From a marine group bacterium Sva0996 bin134 (GTDB taxonomy: Bacteria > Actinomycetota > Acidimicrobiia > Acidimicrobiales > Bin134), in the NCBI GenBank assembly GCA_002239105.1, contig MPNQ01000007.1, positions 62,001 to 126,000 on the forward strand: a DNA stretch of 64,000 nt, in the 5' to 3' direction. Each line of letters starts with the position of its first letter. Position 1 is the first letter of the stretch. Below, one piece after another: positions 9,352 through 17,829 of this stretch. Under the pieces are notes generated by a model. The model searched no databases and was not told where the DNA came from. It saw only the letters and a program-made list of their open reading frames with translations. Both the position numbers and the translations under genes were made by a program.

Positions 9352-9716
9352 GGGCGAGAGCGGGTAATCCGGACGCCGCTGGTGGACAGGTGCTGGGGCA
9401 CCGGAGGACGCAGCTTCTTGACCGACACGGTCACCCACTCCACCCGCTGGTCTGCGTTCAGGCACACCTCGGCCACCCTCTGGGCCATGGCCTCCATGAG
9501 GGTGAACTGCTCGCCCTCGGCGGCGGCGCACACCGCGGCGCACACCGCGCCGTAGTCGACGGTGTCGTCCAAGTTGTCTGAGCGTCCCGCCACCGCCAGG
9601 TCTGCGCCGATCTCCACTTCTAGCTCGAACGGCTGGGCTCGGGTCCTCTCTTCGGCAAGCGCCCCGCACAGGGCCATCACCCGAAGGCCGCCTAGCAGTA
9701 GGCAATCCTCAGCCAT
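9348..9716 (-). CDS. folB: Dihydroneopterin aldolase
   Basis: FolB cleaves dihydroneopterin to hydroxymethyl-dihydropterin. The 122-aa product has the family pattern: an N-terminal LRVMALCGALAEER stretch with the Glu expected in the active site, a QPFELEVEI strand, the DNLDDTVDYGAV segment, the LMEAMAQRVAE helix and a C-terminal VSVKKLRPP containing the conserved Lys. Unlike many homologues it has no Tyr/His-Gly-Val at the first loop. It is translationally coupled to folK (ATGA) and lies 33 bases after the pseudo-phosphatase gene. Confidence 0.88.
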   Translation of the reverse strand: MAEDCLLLGGLRVMALCGALAEERTRAQPFELEVEIGADLAVAGRSDNLDDTVDYGAVCAAVCAAAEGEQFTLMEAMAQRVAEVCLNADQRVEWVTVSVKKLRPPVPQHLSTSGVRITRSRP

Positions 9717-9748
9717 CTCGCTGATCCTTCCCCTCGGCTGAGTGTTCT

Positions 9749-10315
9749 TCAGCCATCTCCGGGGAACTCTTCGGCTTGTTCATCGAACTCCTCGACGAGG
9801 GCGAGCTTCACTTCCGGTTTGGGGAGCGCGGCGGCCGCGTTCACGATGCGGCGCCCCACCGAGCCGATCGGACGCTCAGTCATCTTCTCCACCACCACCA
9901 CGGCCTGCGACTCGCTGGGAACCATTTCAGTCCACACCAGATAGCCGGCCATGAACCCGCACACTTCGTCGCCCAATCCCCGGCGGTGGACCAGAAGCTT
10001 CTCCCCTTTGGCTAACAGTGACTGCAACTCGGTGAACAGCGGGCCGAGCCGGGCGGTGAAGTCCTCGTTGTCGGCGATGGGCCAATGGCTCCAGGCGATG
10101 TTCTGATCGCTGTAGTTGTGGAGGTTGTGGGTGGACGGGATCAGCGACACGACCCGAGAGAAACCTTGCTGGCGAATCCAGTTGATCTCCTCGGTACGCC
10201 GGACTCGCCGGTGGCTCTCCCCTCGCCCTCCCGGCCGCTCGCAGATGGCGAGGCGGTCCTTCATGATCCAGTAGAAGTTCCGCGGCCGGATGCCCGCAGC
10301 CCACTTGCCCTTCAC
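9749..10315 (-). CDS. Dual-specificity-phosphatase-like protein without the catalytic Cys (putative pseudo-phosphatase)
   Basis: This 188-aa protein begins KGKWAAGIRPRNFYWI and has RTEEINWIRQQGFSRVVSL, a pattern typical of the first half of small dual-specificity phosphatases. At the place of the signature HCxxGxxR it reads LLVHRRGLGDEV, so both the nucleophilic Cys and the phosphate-binding Arg are missing. The rest of the fold, including GFMAGYLVW after the loop, looks intact. Its start overlaps folP by 4 bases (ATGA) and folB follows after 33 bases, so it is an integral part of the folate operon. A binding or regulatory role is inferred; the substrate is unknown. Confidence 0.65.
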   Translation of the reverse strand: MKGKWAAGIRPRNFYWIMKDRLAICERPGGRGESHRRVRRTEEINWIRQQGFSRVVSLIPSTHNLHNYSDQNIAWSHWPIADNEDFTARLGPLFTELQSLLAKGEKLLVHRRGLGDEVCGFMAGYLVWTEMVPSESQAVVVVEKMTERPIGSVGRRIVNAAAALPKPEVKLALVEEFDEQAEEFPGDG

Positions 10316-11112
10316 GCCGCCACCACCTTCAGGGTCCCCACGGTGGGTGCGACATCGTGTGCTCGAACGACCGAAGCCCCCTGGGCAAACGCCCAGGCCG
10401 CGGCGGCCAGCGATCCCTCAAGCCGGTCGTCGGTCGGTACCTCGTCAGGGCCGCAACCGTCGCTTTGGGAGTGCAGTTCGCCGATGAATCGCTTGCGGCT
10501 GGCCCCCACCACCACGGGTGTCCCCAACAAGATGAGCGGCCGCAAGTTGGCCAGCAACTCCAGATTGTGGGCGGTGGTCTTGCCGAAGCCGATTCCCGGG
10601 TCGATCCACACCTCGGGCACTCCGGCGGCCCGCCCCCGCTCGGCGGCTTCGGCCAGATATTCGCCTACCTCGGCGACAACGTCGGCGTAGCGAGGGGCGT
10701 CTTGCATATCGCCGGGAGTGCCCTGGCGATGGACGGCGATCCAGGTCACGTTCAACTCCGCGGCCACCTCTTGCAGCGATGCCGAGACGTCGTTGAGGAT
10801 TCCCGCCCCTGCCGCTACTGCGGCTCGGGCCACCTCGGGTTTGGTGGTGTCGATAGAGACCCGCCCGTGTGGGGCCAAACCAGCCACCACGTCCACCACC
10901 CGGGCCAACTCCTCGCTCACCGGCACCGGCTCGGCACCTGGTCGGGTGGACTCGCCGCCCACATCCACCACGGCCGCCCCCTCGTCGAACAACTGGCGAC
11001 CGCGGGCCACCGCCGCTTCGGCTGTCGCGAACTGGGCCCCGTCGGAAAACGAGTCAGGAGTCACGTTGACGATGCCCATAACCATTGGCCCCGCTATTGC
11101 TGACTCCACCAT
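10312..11112 (-). CDS. folP: Dihydropteroate synthase
   Basis: FolP condenses hydroxymethyl-dihydropterin pyrophosphate with p-aminobenzoate and is the sulfonamide target. MGIVNVTPDSFSDG (about residues 12-25), DVGGESTRPGA, SIDTTKP, ILNDVSA and the C-terminal RAHDV segment are all family signatures. The length of 266 aa is normal. It is the first gene of the coupled folP/pseudo-phosphatase run; folE lies upstream in the same direction with a 59-base gap. Confidence 0.95.
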   Translation of the reverse strand: MVESAIAGPMVMGIVNVTPDSFSDGAQFATAEAAVARGRQLFDEGAAVVDVGGESTRPGAEPVPVSEELARVVDVVAGLAPHGRVSIDTTKPEVARAAVAAGAGILNDVSASLQEVAAELNVTWIAVHRQGTPGDMQDAPRYADVVAEVGEYLAEAAERGRAAGVPEVWIDPGIGFGKTTAHNLELLANLRPLILLGTPVVVGASRKRFIGELHSQSDGCGPDEVPTDDRLEGSLAAAAWAFAQGASVVRAHDVAPTVGTLKVVAA

Positions 11113-11171
11113 CTCAGAGTACCCGTGCGCCTCCGAACTCCCCTATGCCAAGCACCCCTCTAGGCGGCATT

Positions 11172-11756
11172 TCAGCGGTCGATGAACCTCATTGCCTCGG
11201 CTCGGGTGGCGATGTCGGTCCTAAAGAGGCCTCTCACCGCCGAGGTCACTGTGTTGGCCCCCGGCTTTCGGATGCCCCGCATCGACATGCACAGATGCTC
11301 GGCTTCTACCACCACCAGGACGCCCCGCGGATTGAGGGCGTTCTCGATGGCATCGGCGATCTGGGTGGTGAGCCGTTCTTGGACTTGGGGCATCCGGGCA
11401 TACCCCTCCACCACCCGGGCCAGCTTGGACAGCCCGGTGATGCAGCCGTCCTTGTTGGGGATGTAGCCCACGTGGGCCTTGCCCATAAACGGGATCAGAT
11501 GGTGTTCGCACAGCGAATAGAGGGGGATGTCCCGCACCAGGATCATCTCGTCGTGGTCGGCCTCGAACTGGCGCGTCAAGTGAGAGGCGGGGTCTTCGTG
11601 GAGCCCCTCGCAGATCTTGGCGTACATACGAGCCACCCGCCCGGGTGTGTCCAACAGGCCGTCTCGATTGGGATCCTCGCCGATGGCGGCCAGGATCTCC
11701 CACACCGCGGCCTCGATCCGAGGCTGGTCCACCGTGGCCTTGTTGTCGTCACCCAT
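11172..11756 (-). CDS. folE: GTP cyclohydrolase I
   Basis: FolE opens GTP to dihydroneopterin triphosphate, the first step of folate synthesis. The zinc-binding [11 protein letters not shown] motif, [21 protein letters not shown] and the [10 protein letters not shown] segment with the second zinc Cys are all seen. The 194-aa length is normal. It is the most upstream gene of the minus-strand operon. A TACCGT hexamer (11765-11770) lies 8 bases before the ATG and no ribosome site is obvious, so the transcript may be leaderless. Confidence 0.96.
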   Translation of the reverse strand: MGDDNKATVDQPRIEAAVWEILAAIGEDPNRDGLLDTPGRVARMYAKICEGLHEDPASHLTRQFEADHDEMILVRDIPLYSLCEHHLIPFMGKAHVGYIPNKDGCITGLSKLARVVEGYARMPQVQERLTTQIADAIENALNPRGVLVVVEAEHLCMSMRGIRKPGANTVTSAVRGLFRTDIATRAEAMRFIDR

Positions 11757-11784
11757 CGGCCACGACGGTAGTTCGCGAGTCAGG

Positions 11785-11790
11785 TAGCCT
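11785..11790 (+). promoter_or_regulatory. Putative -10 hexamer (TAGCCT) of the double CoA-transferase gene
   Basis: The hexamer fits TANNNT and ends 9 bases before the ATG at 11800. No Shine-Dalgarno sequence precedes this ATG, so transcription probably starts at or very near the start codon. No clear -35 element is seen. Confidence 0.35.
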
Positions 11791-11799
11791 CACAAACTC

Positions 11800-14235
11800 A
11801 TGGTTGGGCGGCCGGCGCTGGATGGGGTTCGAGTAGTCGATCTGGGCTATGGCATCGCCGGGGGATACGCCACCAAACTGCTGGCTGATGCCGGGGCCGA
11901 CGTGGTGAAGGTTGAACTGCCCGATGGCGACCCGCTGCGGAATCACTCGGCCTCCTTCTCGCCGATAGACGACCATGGGCCGCTGTTCGGATTCTTGAAC
12001 ACCACCAAGCGGGCGGTGGTGCTGGACTACCGAACGGCTGAGGGGCGCGACCGACTGCTGGAGTTGTACACCACCGCCGACCTGGTGATCGAGCGGTCCG
12101 AGCCCGGCGATCTCGAAGCCTTGGGGGTGGGCTGGGAGGCGTTGGCCGACCGGCGGCCCGACGCCACCATGGTATCGGTGTCCAACTTCGGACGGGGAGG
12201 CCCCTGGAGCCGACGACCGGCCAACGAGTTCACCCTCATGGCCATCGCCGGATCGACCGCCACTCGGGGCCAACCGGGGCGGATCCCGTTCAACGCCGGC
12301 GGGCGCATTGGGGAATGGATGGGCGGGTTGACCGCCGCGGTGGCAGCCACCGCCGCCCTGCGCCGAGCCCGTCGCACCGGAATTGGCGACCACGTGGACC
12401 TCTCCCTGCTGGAAACCATCACCCCCACCTGCACCAATGTGCAGACCCTGTGGGGTTCTTTCACCGGCGACTACGACACCAAGGCCCTGCTTGAGGTGCC
12501 TTCAGTGGAGCCCACCCGGGACGGCTACGCGGGTTTCTGCGTATTTACCGGCCAGCAGTGGCAGGACTTCACCGTGCTGGTCGGCCAGCCGGGGTGGGCC
12601 GATGATCCCCAGCTGGCCACCATGGGCGGGCGCATCGCCGCCGGGGAATCCATAGCTGGGGCCATTCAAGAGTGGACCTCGGCTCGCACCACCGAAGAGG
12701 TAGTAGACGAGGCCATCTTGTTGCGCATCCCGGTCGCCCCCATAGGCAACGGCGCCAACCTGCCCGAGTTCGACCAATTCGCCCAGCGGGGGGTGTACGG
12801 GCCCAACCCCGGCGGCGGGTTCGTTCAACCGCGGGTTCCCTACCGCAACAACACCCACCCGTCGGTTGCCTTTCGATCCGCCCCTCGCCTGGGACAGCAC
12901 ACCGACGAGGTATTGAGCCAGCTTGGCCACGATGCCGCCACAGACACATCGGCCCGAGGTTCGGGCAATGATCCGGGGGCATCGGCTGATGCCCTGCCCC
13001 TGGACGGGGTCCGAGTGGTAGACATGACCGCCTTTTGGGCCGGGCCCTACGCCACGCTGATGCTGGCCGCCCTGGGGGCAGACGTCATCCATATCGAGTC
13101 GGTGCAACGGCCCGACGGGATGAGATTCGGCTCGACCCGCACCCCGGCCGACGACCAGTGGTGGGAGTTCGGTCCCACCTTTCAGCACGCCAACGTGGGC
13201 AAGCGATCGGTGACCCTGGATCTGACCCGCCCCGAGGGCATGGAGTTGCTGCACCGGCTCATCGAGGCCTCCGACGCATTGGTGGAAAACTTCTCCCCCC
13301 GAGTGATCGACCAATTCGGGCTGGACTGGGACACGGTCCGCACCCTGAATCCCCGGCTGGTGATGGTGCGGATGCCGGCTTTCGGTCTGGACGGGCCGTG
13401 GCGGAATCGGGTGGGCTTCGCCCAGACCATGGAGCAAGTCAGCGGCATGTGCTGGCTGAGCGGCTACCCCGACACCGCGCCCCAGCTGGCCCGGGGCCCC
13501 TCCGATCCGCTGGCCGGCCTGCACGCCGCCTACGCGGTGATCTGCGGCCTGCACGCCCGGGAGCGCACCGGCAAGGGCAGCTTCGTGGAGGCCACCATGG
13601 TGGAAACCGCGCTCAACGCGGCAGCCGAGCAGGTCGTGGAGTATTCGGCCACCGGCCATCTCATGGCCCGGGAGGCCAACCACCACCCCTATGCCTGCCC
13701 CCAAGGGGTGTACCCCTGCTCGGACGGTCGGCTGGTCGCATTGTCGGTGGAGACGGATAAGCACTGGGAGCAACTGCTGGCCGCTGTGCCCGAACTGGAG
13801 CTGCACCGCGTGCCGGACTCGGCGGCATTGGCCGACCGGTTCGCCGAACGCCACACCTTCGACGAACTCCTCAGCCGCTGGTGTGCCAACCTCGCAGCCT
13901 CCGACGTGGTCGAGCGGCTCATCTCGTTCGGCGTTCCCGCTGCGGAGTTGGAGATAAGCCGCGGGGGCGACCGCAACCCCCAGGTGAACGCCCGCGGCTT
14001 CTACGAAGCGGTGGAGCACAGCCTGGCCGGCACCCACCGCTTCCCGGCCTTCCCGGCGCGCTTCGGCCGTCAACCCAATCGCTGGTTCACCCGCCCCTCC
14101 CCCACCCTCGGAGAACACAATGCCGAGGTGCTTGGAGGCCTACTAGGGGTGGACGACGATGAGCTGGCCCGCCTGGAGGCCGCTCAGATCATCGGCACCC
14201 GCCCTGTGTTCGCTCCTATCGGCCCTGCTGCCTGA
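11800..14235 (+). CDS. Tandem (two-domain) CaiB/BaiF family III CoA-transferase
   Basis: The 811-aa protein holds two complete class III CoA-transferase halves. The first begins LDGVRVVDLGYGIAGGYA (residue 7 on) and the second LDGVRVVDMTAFWAGPYA (about residue 401). Such enzymes move CoA between carboxylic acids through an aspartyl-CoA intermediate. The second half keeps the Asp in GPSDPLAGLHAA before its HARERTG motif. At the matching place the first half has IGEWMGGLTAA, a Glu. One functional active site is therefore likely. The substrate is unknown. It lies 65 bases before the indolepyruvate oxidoreductase gene, which hints at 2-oxoacid or aromatic amino acid breakdown. Confidence 0.88.
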   Translation: MVGRPALDGVRVVDLGYGIAGGYATKLLADAGADVVKVELPDGDPLRNHSASFSPIDDHGPLFGFLNTTKRAVVLDYRTAEGRDRLLELYTTADLVIERSEPGDLEALGVGWEALADRRPDATMVSVSNFGRGGPWSRRPANEFTLMAIAGSTATRGQPGRIPFNAGGRIGEWMGGLTAAVAATAALRRARRTGIGDHVDLSLLETITPTCTNVQTLWGSFTGDYDTKALLEVPSVEPTRDGYAGFCVFTGQQWQDFTVLVGQPGWADDPQLATMGGRIAAGESIAGAIQEWTSARTTEEVVDEAILLRIPVAPIGNGANLPEFDQFAQRGVYGPNPGGGFVQPRVPYRNNTHPSVAFRSAPRLGQHTDEVLSQLGHDAATDTSARGSGNDPGASADALPLDGVRVVDMTAFWAGPYATLMLAALGADVIHIESVQRPDGMRFGSTRTPADDQWWEFGPTFQHANVGKRSVTLDLTRPEGMELLHRLIEASDALVENFSPRVIDQFGLDWDTVRTLNPRLVMVRMPAFGLDGPWRNRVGFAQTMEQVSGMCWLSGYPDTAPQLARGPSDPLAGLHAAYAVICGLHARERTGKGSFVEATMVETALNAAAEQVVEYSATGHLMAREANHHPYACPQGVYPCSDGRLVALSVETDKHWEQLLAAVPELELHRVPDSAALADRFAERHTFDELLSRWCANLAASDVVERLISFGVPAAELEISRGGDRNPQVNARGFYEAVEHSLAGTHRFPAFPARFGRQPNRWFTRPSPTLGEHNAEVLGGLLGVDDDELARLEAAQIIGTRPVFAPIGPAA

Positions 14236-14236
14236 C

Positions 14237-14256
14237 ATTCGACTTGATGGTCGAAT
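14237..14256. repeat. Short inverted repeat (attcgac / gtcgaat)
   Basis: Seven-base arms separated by 6 bases lie directly after the CoA-transferase stop and about 45 bases before the next start. There is no T-run, so it is not a typical terminator; it could be an operator for the downstream oxidoreductase gene. Confidence 0.3.
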
Positions 14257-14285
14257 TGCCCAACACCGTCTCCCGCTCTTGCTCC

Positions 14286-14291
14286 TAGACT
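14286..14291 (+). promoter_or_regulatory. Putative -10 hexamer (TAGACT) of the indolepyruvate oxidoreductase gene
   Basis: TAGACT ends 9 bases before the ATG at 14301. No ribosome-binding site precedes the ATG, so a leaderless transcript is plausible. This suggests the gene has its own promoter despite lying behind a CoA-transferase gene on the same strand. Confidence 0.35.
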
Positions 14292-14300
14292 GACCTCCAC

Positions 14301-17300
14301 ATGACGGCCACCGAGTCGAATCGCAGCTACCAGCTCTCCGATCGCTTCACCAACGAATACGGAACGGTCTTCCTAACCGGCATTCAGGCCATGGCCCGTC
14401 TCCCGCTGGATCAACTCCGAGCCGACCGGGCTGCCGGACTGAACACCGCCGCATTCGCCGCCGGCTACCCCGGTTCGCCGTTGGGGGGACTCGACTCCGC
14501 GCTGGCCCGGGCCGTCCGCGAATCCGGGGAGAACGACATCGTGCTGCGGCCGTCGGTCAACGAGGAGCACGCCGCCACCGCGGTTATGGGCAGCCAGCTC
14601 GCCGGATCGAGGCCCGATGCCCGCTACGACGGCGTCGTTGGCATTTGGTATGGCAAAGCCCCCGGAGTCGACCGGGCCTCCGACGCCATTCGCCACGCGG
14701 TATTCGCCGGTGCCCATCCCACCGGCGGCGTGATCCTGCTGGCCGGGGACGACCCCAACGCCAAGTCCTCCACGCTGCCATCCACATCGGCGGGGGTGCT
14801 GGCCGATCTGCACATCCCCGTCCTCTACCCCGGTGATCCCGGCGATGTGCTGGAGCTGGGCCGCCACGGCATCGCCATGAGCCGGGCCACCGGCCTGTGG
14901 GTGGGCATGAAGATCGTGGCCAACGTGGCCGACGGGTCGGCCAACGTCGCCCTCGACCCCAACCTGGTCAGCCCGGTAATTCCCGAGCACGAGGGCGCGC
15001 CCTACCAGCATCGTCCCGATCCCCGTCTGCTCACCCCCTACACGCTGGACATCGAACGGGAGATCGTGGAGGTCCGCACCAAGCTGGCCCTCGAATATGC
15101 CGAGCTGAACCACCTCAACCGGGTGGTGGTGGACTCCCCCGACGCTTGGATCGGGATCATCTCCTCGGGAATCACCTACTGGGAGGTGCGCGAGGCGCTG
15201 GCGGCAATCGGACTGGATGAAGACGCCAAGATCGCCGACTCGGGGATCCGCCTGCTCCGCATGGGCTTGCCCATCCCATTCAACGCCTCCACCATCCGGC
15301 AGTTCGCCACCGGGCTGGAGGAGATTTTCGTAATTGAGGAGAAGACCCCCAATGTGGAGTCGAGAGTCAAAGACGCCCTCTACAACACCTCCCATCACCC
15401 CCGGATCGTGGGCGAGTTCGATGAGCACGACCGCCGCCTGGTGAAGAGCTTCGGCGCCCTCCACGCCGACGACCTGGTCGGGCCATTGCGCAGCCGCCTG
15501 TCCCGCCTGGCTGACCGCCTGGCGCCGGAACCCCCGAATCGGGAGCGCATTCCCCTGTCGGTGAACCGCACCCCCTACTTCTGCTCGGGGTGCCCCCACA
15601 ACCGCAGCACGGTGACCGACCCGGGCACAGTGGTAGGCGCGGGCATCGGCTGCCACACCATGATTCTGTTGGGGGGCGAATCCCGGTACGGAGACATCGC
15701 CGGTCTCACCTGCATGGGAAGCGAGGGCACCCAGTGGATCGGCATGGCGCCGTTCGTGGAAACCCCCCACTTGATTCAGAACATGGGCGACGGAACGTTC
15801 TTCCACTCCGGACAACTGGCCATGACTGCGGCCATCGCCGCCGGAGTGAACATCACCTACAAGCTGCTGTGGAACGGCGCGGTGGCCATGACCGGGGGGC
15901 AGGATCCCACCGGTGGCATCCCCCTGCACCGGGTGTGCCGTTCGCTGTTGGCCCAAGGAGTGGCCCGCATCATCATCACCTCTGACGATCCGGGCCGCAC
16001 CCGCGGCCTTGAACTGCCCTCCGAAGTATTGGTCAAAGACCGCACGGAGCTGGCCGAGGCCCAACAGGATCTGGCCGCCACAGATGGGGTGACCGTGCTC
16101 ATCCACGACCAGCGGTGCGCCGCCGAGTTGCGCCGAGACCGCAAGCGGGGCCTAATCAGCCAGCCTCGAACCCGAGTGGCCATCAACCACCGCGTCTGCG
16201 AGGGGTGCGGCCATTGCGCCGAGGTCTCCAACTGCCTGTCGGTTCAACCTTTCGACACCCCGTTCGGCCGCAAGACCACCATCGACCAGGACAGCTGCAA
16301 CGTGGACTTGTCATGCTTGGAGGGAGACTGTCCCGCGTTCATCACCATTACCCGGCCCAAGCGACCCCGCCGCCGCAAGTCCTCCGCAACAGAGCCGACC
16401 AGCCGGCCGGTGCCGCCCACTCCCATCCCCACCCCGCCGGCGCCCTCACTCGACGACGTGAACATCCACATCACCGGAATCGGCGGCACCGGGGTGGTGA
16501 CCACCAGCCAGCTCATCGGCACCGCGGCCATGTTGGACGGGTCGGGGACTCACGGTCTCGACCAGATTGGCCTGTCACAGAAGGCCGGCCCGGTGGTCAG
16601 CGATCTTCGCATAACCCAGAATGGCCGCTCGGGCAGCAACCGGCTTGGCGACCGCCAGGCCGATTTGCTGCTGGCCTTCGACCTGCTGGTGGCGGCATCG
16701 CCCACCGGCCTGGACGCGGCCGACTCCTCCCGCACCTCGGTGGTCGGATCGCTGGACCTCGTGCCTCCGGGCTCCAAGACCGCCCATCCCGAGATCGATA
16801 TGCCCACCGCCGCTGAGCTGGTGGAACGGGTGAATGCTGAGACCCGATCCGATGCCCAGTTCTGGGCCAGCGCTTCCGACCTGGCCCAAGCACTGGTAGG
16901 CGACACCGTGGGCGCCAACGTGTTCGTTGTGGGCATGGCGGTGCAGTCGGGGCTGCTGCCGGTGTCGCCCGAGGCTTTGGAGACCGCCATCGGACTCAAC
17001 GGCGTGGCGGTGGAGTTGAACACTGCGGCGTTCCGCTGGGGCCGCTGGTGGGTGGCCGACAGGGCGAAGGTGGAGGAGGCCGCAGCCCGCCACCCTGTGT
17101 CTGCCCCCGGCGATGCCCTGCCATCAATACTGTCCGCCGACGGCGACAGCCAGGCCGTGCTGGGGCAGAAACTGAGCGACCGCATCGCTGAGTTGGCCGA
17201 CGGCGACACTGTGTTGGCCGCCGCCCTGGAATTGTTCGCCGCCGAGATAGTGCGGTTCCAGAACCAGGCTTTGGCGGGGCGCTATCTGGACGGGGTGGCG

Positions 17301-17816
17301 GAGTTCGCTGTCGTAGAGCGCCGGGTGAACCCGGGCTCGGCCGCGCTGACCGCGGCGGTGGCTTCCGGCCTGTTCAAGCTCATGGCCTACAAAGACGAGT
17401 ACGAGGTGGCCCGCCTGATGCTCGACCCCGACGGCCACGCCCCGGCAATCGCCGTCGCTGAGCCCGGCGACCGGCTGGCCTGGCGGCTGCATCCGCCCAC
17501 CCTGCGGGCATTGGGCCGCAAGACCAAGATCGCCCTGTCGGTGAGACGCTGGCGGCCGCTGATGGGGCTTCTGGCCAAGGGCAAGCGCCTCCGGGGCACC
17601 CCCTTCGACCCCTTCGGCCGGGCCAAGGTCCGCCAAGAGGAACGCCGCCTGCCTGCCGAGTACCTAGTGGCCCTGCGCCAAGCGGTCGACGGTGCCACCA
17701 CCCCCGAAGACCTGCATTCCGCCCAAGCCATCGCCGAGGCCGCCGACCTCGTCCGCGGCTACGAAGACATCAAGCTGGCCAACATCGAGCGCTTCCGAGC
17801 CGCCATCAACCGATAA
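14301..17816 (+). CDS. Indolepyruvate ferredoxin oxidoreductase, fused alpha-beta type
   Basis: This 1171-aa protein is the single-chain form of IorA plus IorB, which decarboxylates aryl pyruvates (or other 2-oxoacids) to acyl-CoA and passes electrons to ferredoxin. The N-terminal part has GYPGSPLGGLD and EEHAATAV. The thiamine-diphosphate domain shows CSGCPHNRST, GAGIGCHTM and MGDGTFFHSGQ. A Cys-rich iron-sulfur segment (CEGCGHCAEVSNC, later CNVDLSC and CPAF) follows near residue 640. The C-terminal gamma-type domain begins ITGIGGTGVVTTSQL near residue 720. The length fits the aerobic fused family (about 1150-1190 aa). Confidence 0.92.
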   Translation: MTATESNRSYQLSDRFTNEYGTVFLTGIQAMARLPLDQLRADRAAGLNTAAFAAGYPGSPLGGLDSALARAVRESGENDIVLRPSVNEEHAATAVMGSQLAGSRPDARYDGVVGIWYGKAPGVDRASDAIRHAVFAGAHPTGGVILLAGDDPNAKSSTLPSTSAGVLADLHIPVLYPGDPGDVLELGRHGIAMSRATGLWVGMKIVANVADGSANVALDPNLVSPVIPEHEGAPYQHRPDPRLLTPYTLDIEREIVEVRTKLALEYAELNHLNRVVVDSPDAWIGIISSGITYWEVREALAAIGLDEDAKIADSGIRLLRMGLPIPFNASTIRQFATGLEEIFVIEEKTPNVESRVKDALYNTSHHPRIVGEFDEHDRRLVKSFGALHADDLVGPLRSRLSRLADRLAPEPPNRERIPLSVNRTPYFCSGCPHNRSTVTDPGTVVGAGIGCHTMILLGGESRYGDIAGLTCMGSEGTQWIGMAPFVETPHLIQNMGDGTFFHSGQLAMTAAIAAGVNITYKLLWNGAVAMTGGQDPTGGIPLHRVCRSLLAQGVARIIITSDDPGRTRGLELPSEVLVKDRTELAEAQQDLAATDGVTVLIHDQRCAAELRRDRKRGLISQPRTRVAINHRVCEGCGHCAEVSNCLSVQPFDTPFGRKTTIDQDSCNVDLSCLEGDCPAFITITRPKRPRRRKSSATEPTSRPVPPTPIPTPPAPSLDDVNIHITGIGGTGVVTTSQLIGTAAMLDGSGTHGLDQIGLSQKAGPVVSDLRITQNGRSGSNRLGDRQADLLLAFDLLVAASPTGLDAADSSRTSVVGSLDLVPPGSKTAHPEIDMPTAAELVERVNAETRSDAQFWASASDLAQALVGDTVGANVFVVGMAVQSGLLPVSPEALETAIGLNGVAVELNTAAFRWGRWWVADRAKVEEAAARHPVSAPGDALPSILSADGDSQAVLGQKLSDRIAELADGDTVLAAALELFAAEIVRFQNQALAGRYLDGVAEFAVVERRVNPGSAALTAAVASGLFKLMAYKDEYEVARLMLDPDGHAPAIAVAEPGDRLAWRLHPPTLRALGRKTKIALSVRRWRPLMGLLAKGKRLRGTPFDPFGRAKVRQEERRLPAEYLVALRQAVDGATTPEDLHSAQAIAEAADLVRGYEDIKLANIERFRAAINR

Positions 17817-17829
17817 CTGACGGGCCAGC

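Noticed and set aside
9352..9705. Upstream extension of folK to 9705
   Set aside because: The extension is an Arg/Gly-rich shadow of folB; the start at 9351 gives the family N-terminus and an ATGA overlap.
12502..16106. Minus-strand open frames of 538 and 577 codons over the CoA-transferase and oxidoreductase genes
   Set aside because: They are rich in Gly, His and Val in the way of codon-position shadows, and the plus-strand genes have clear family motifs.
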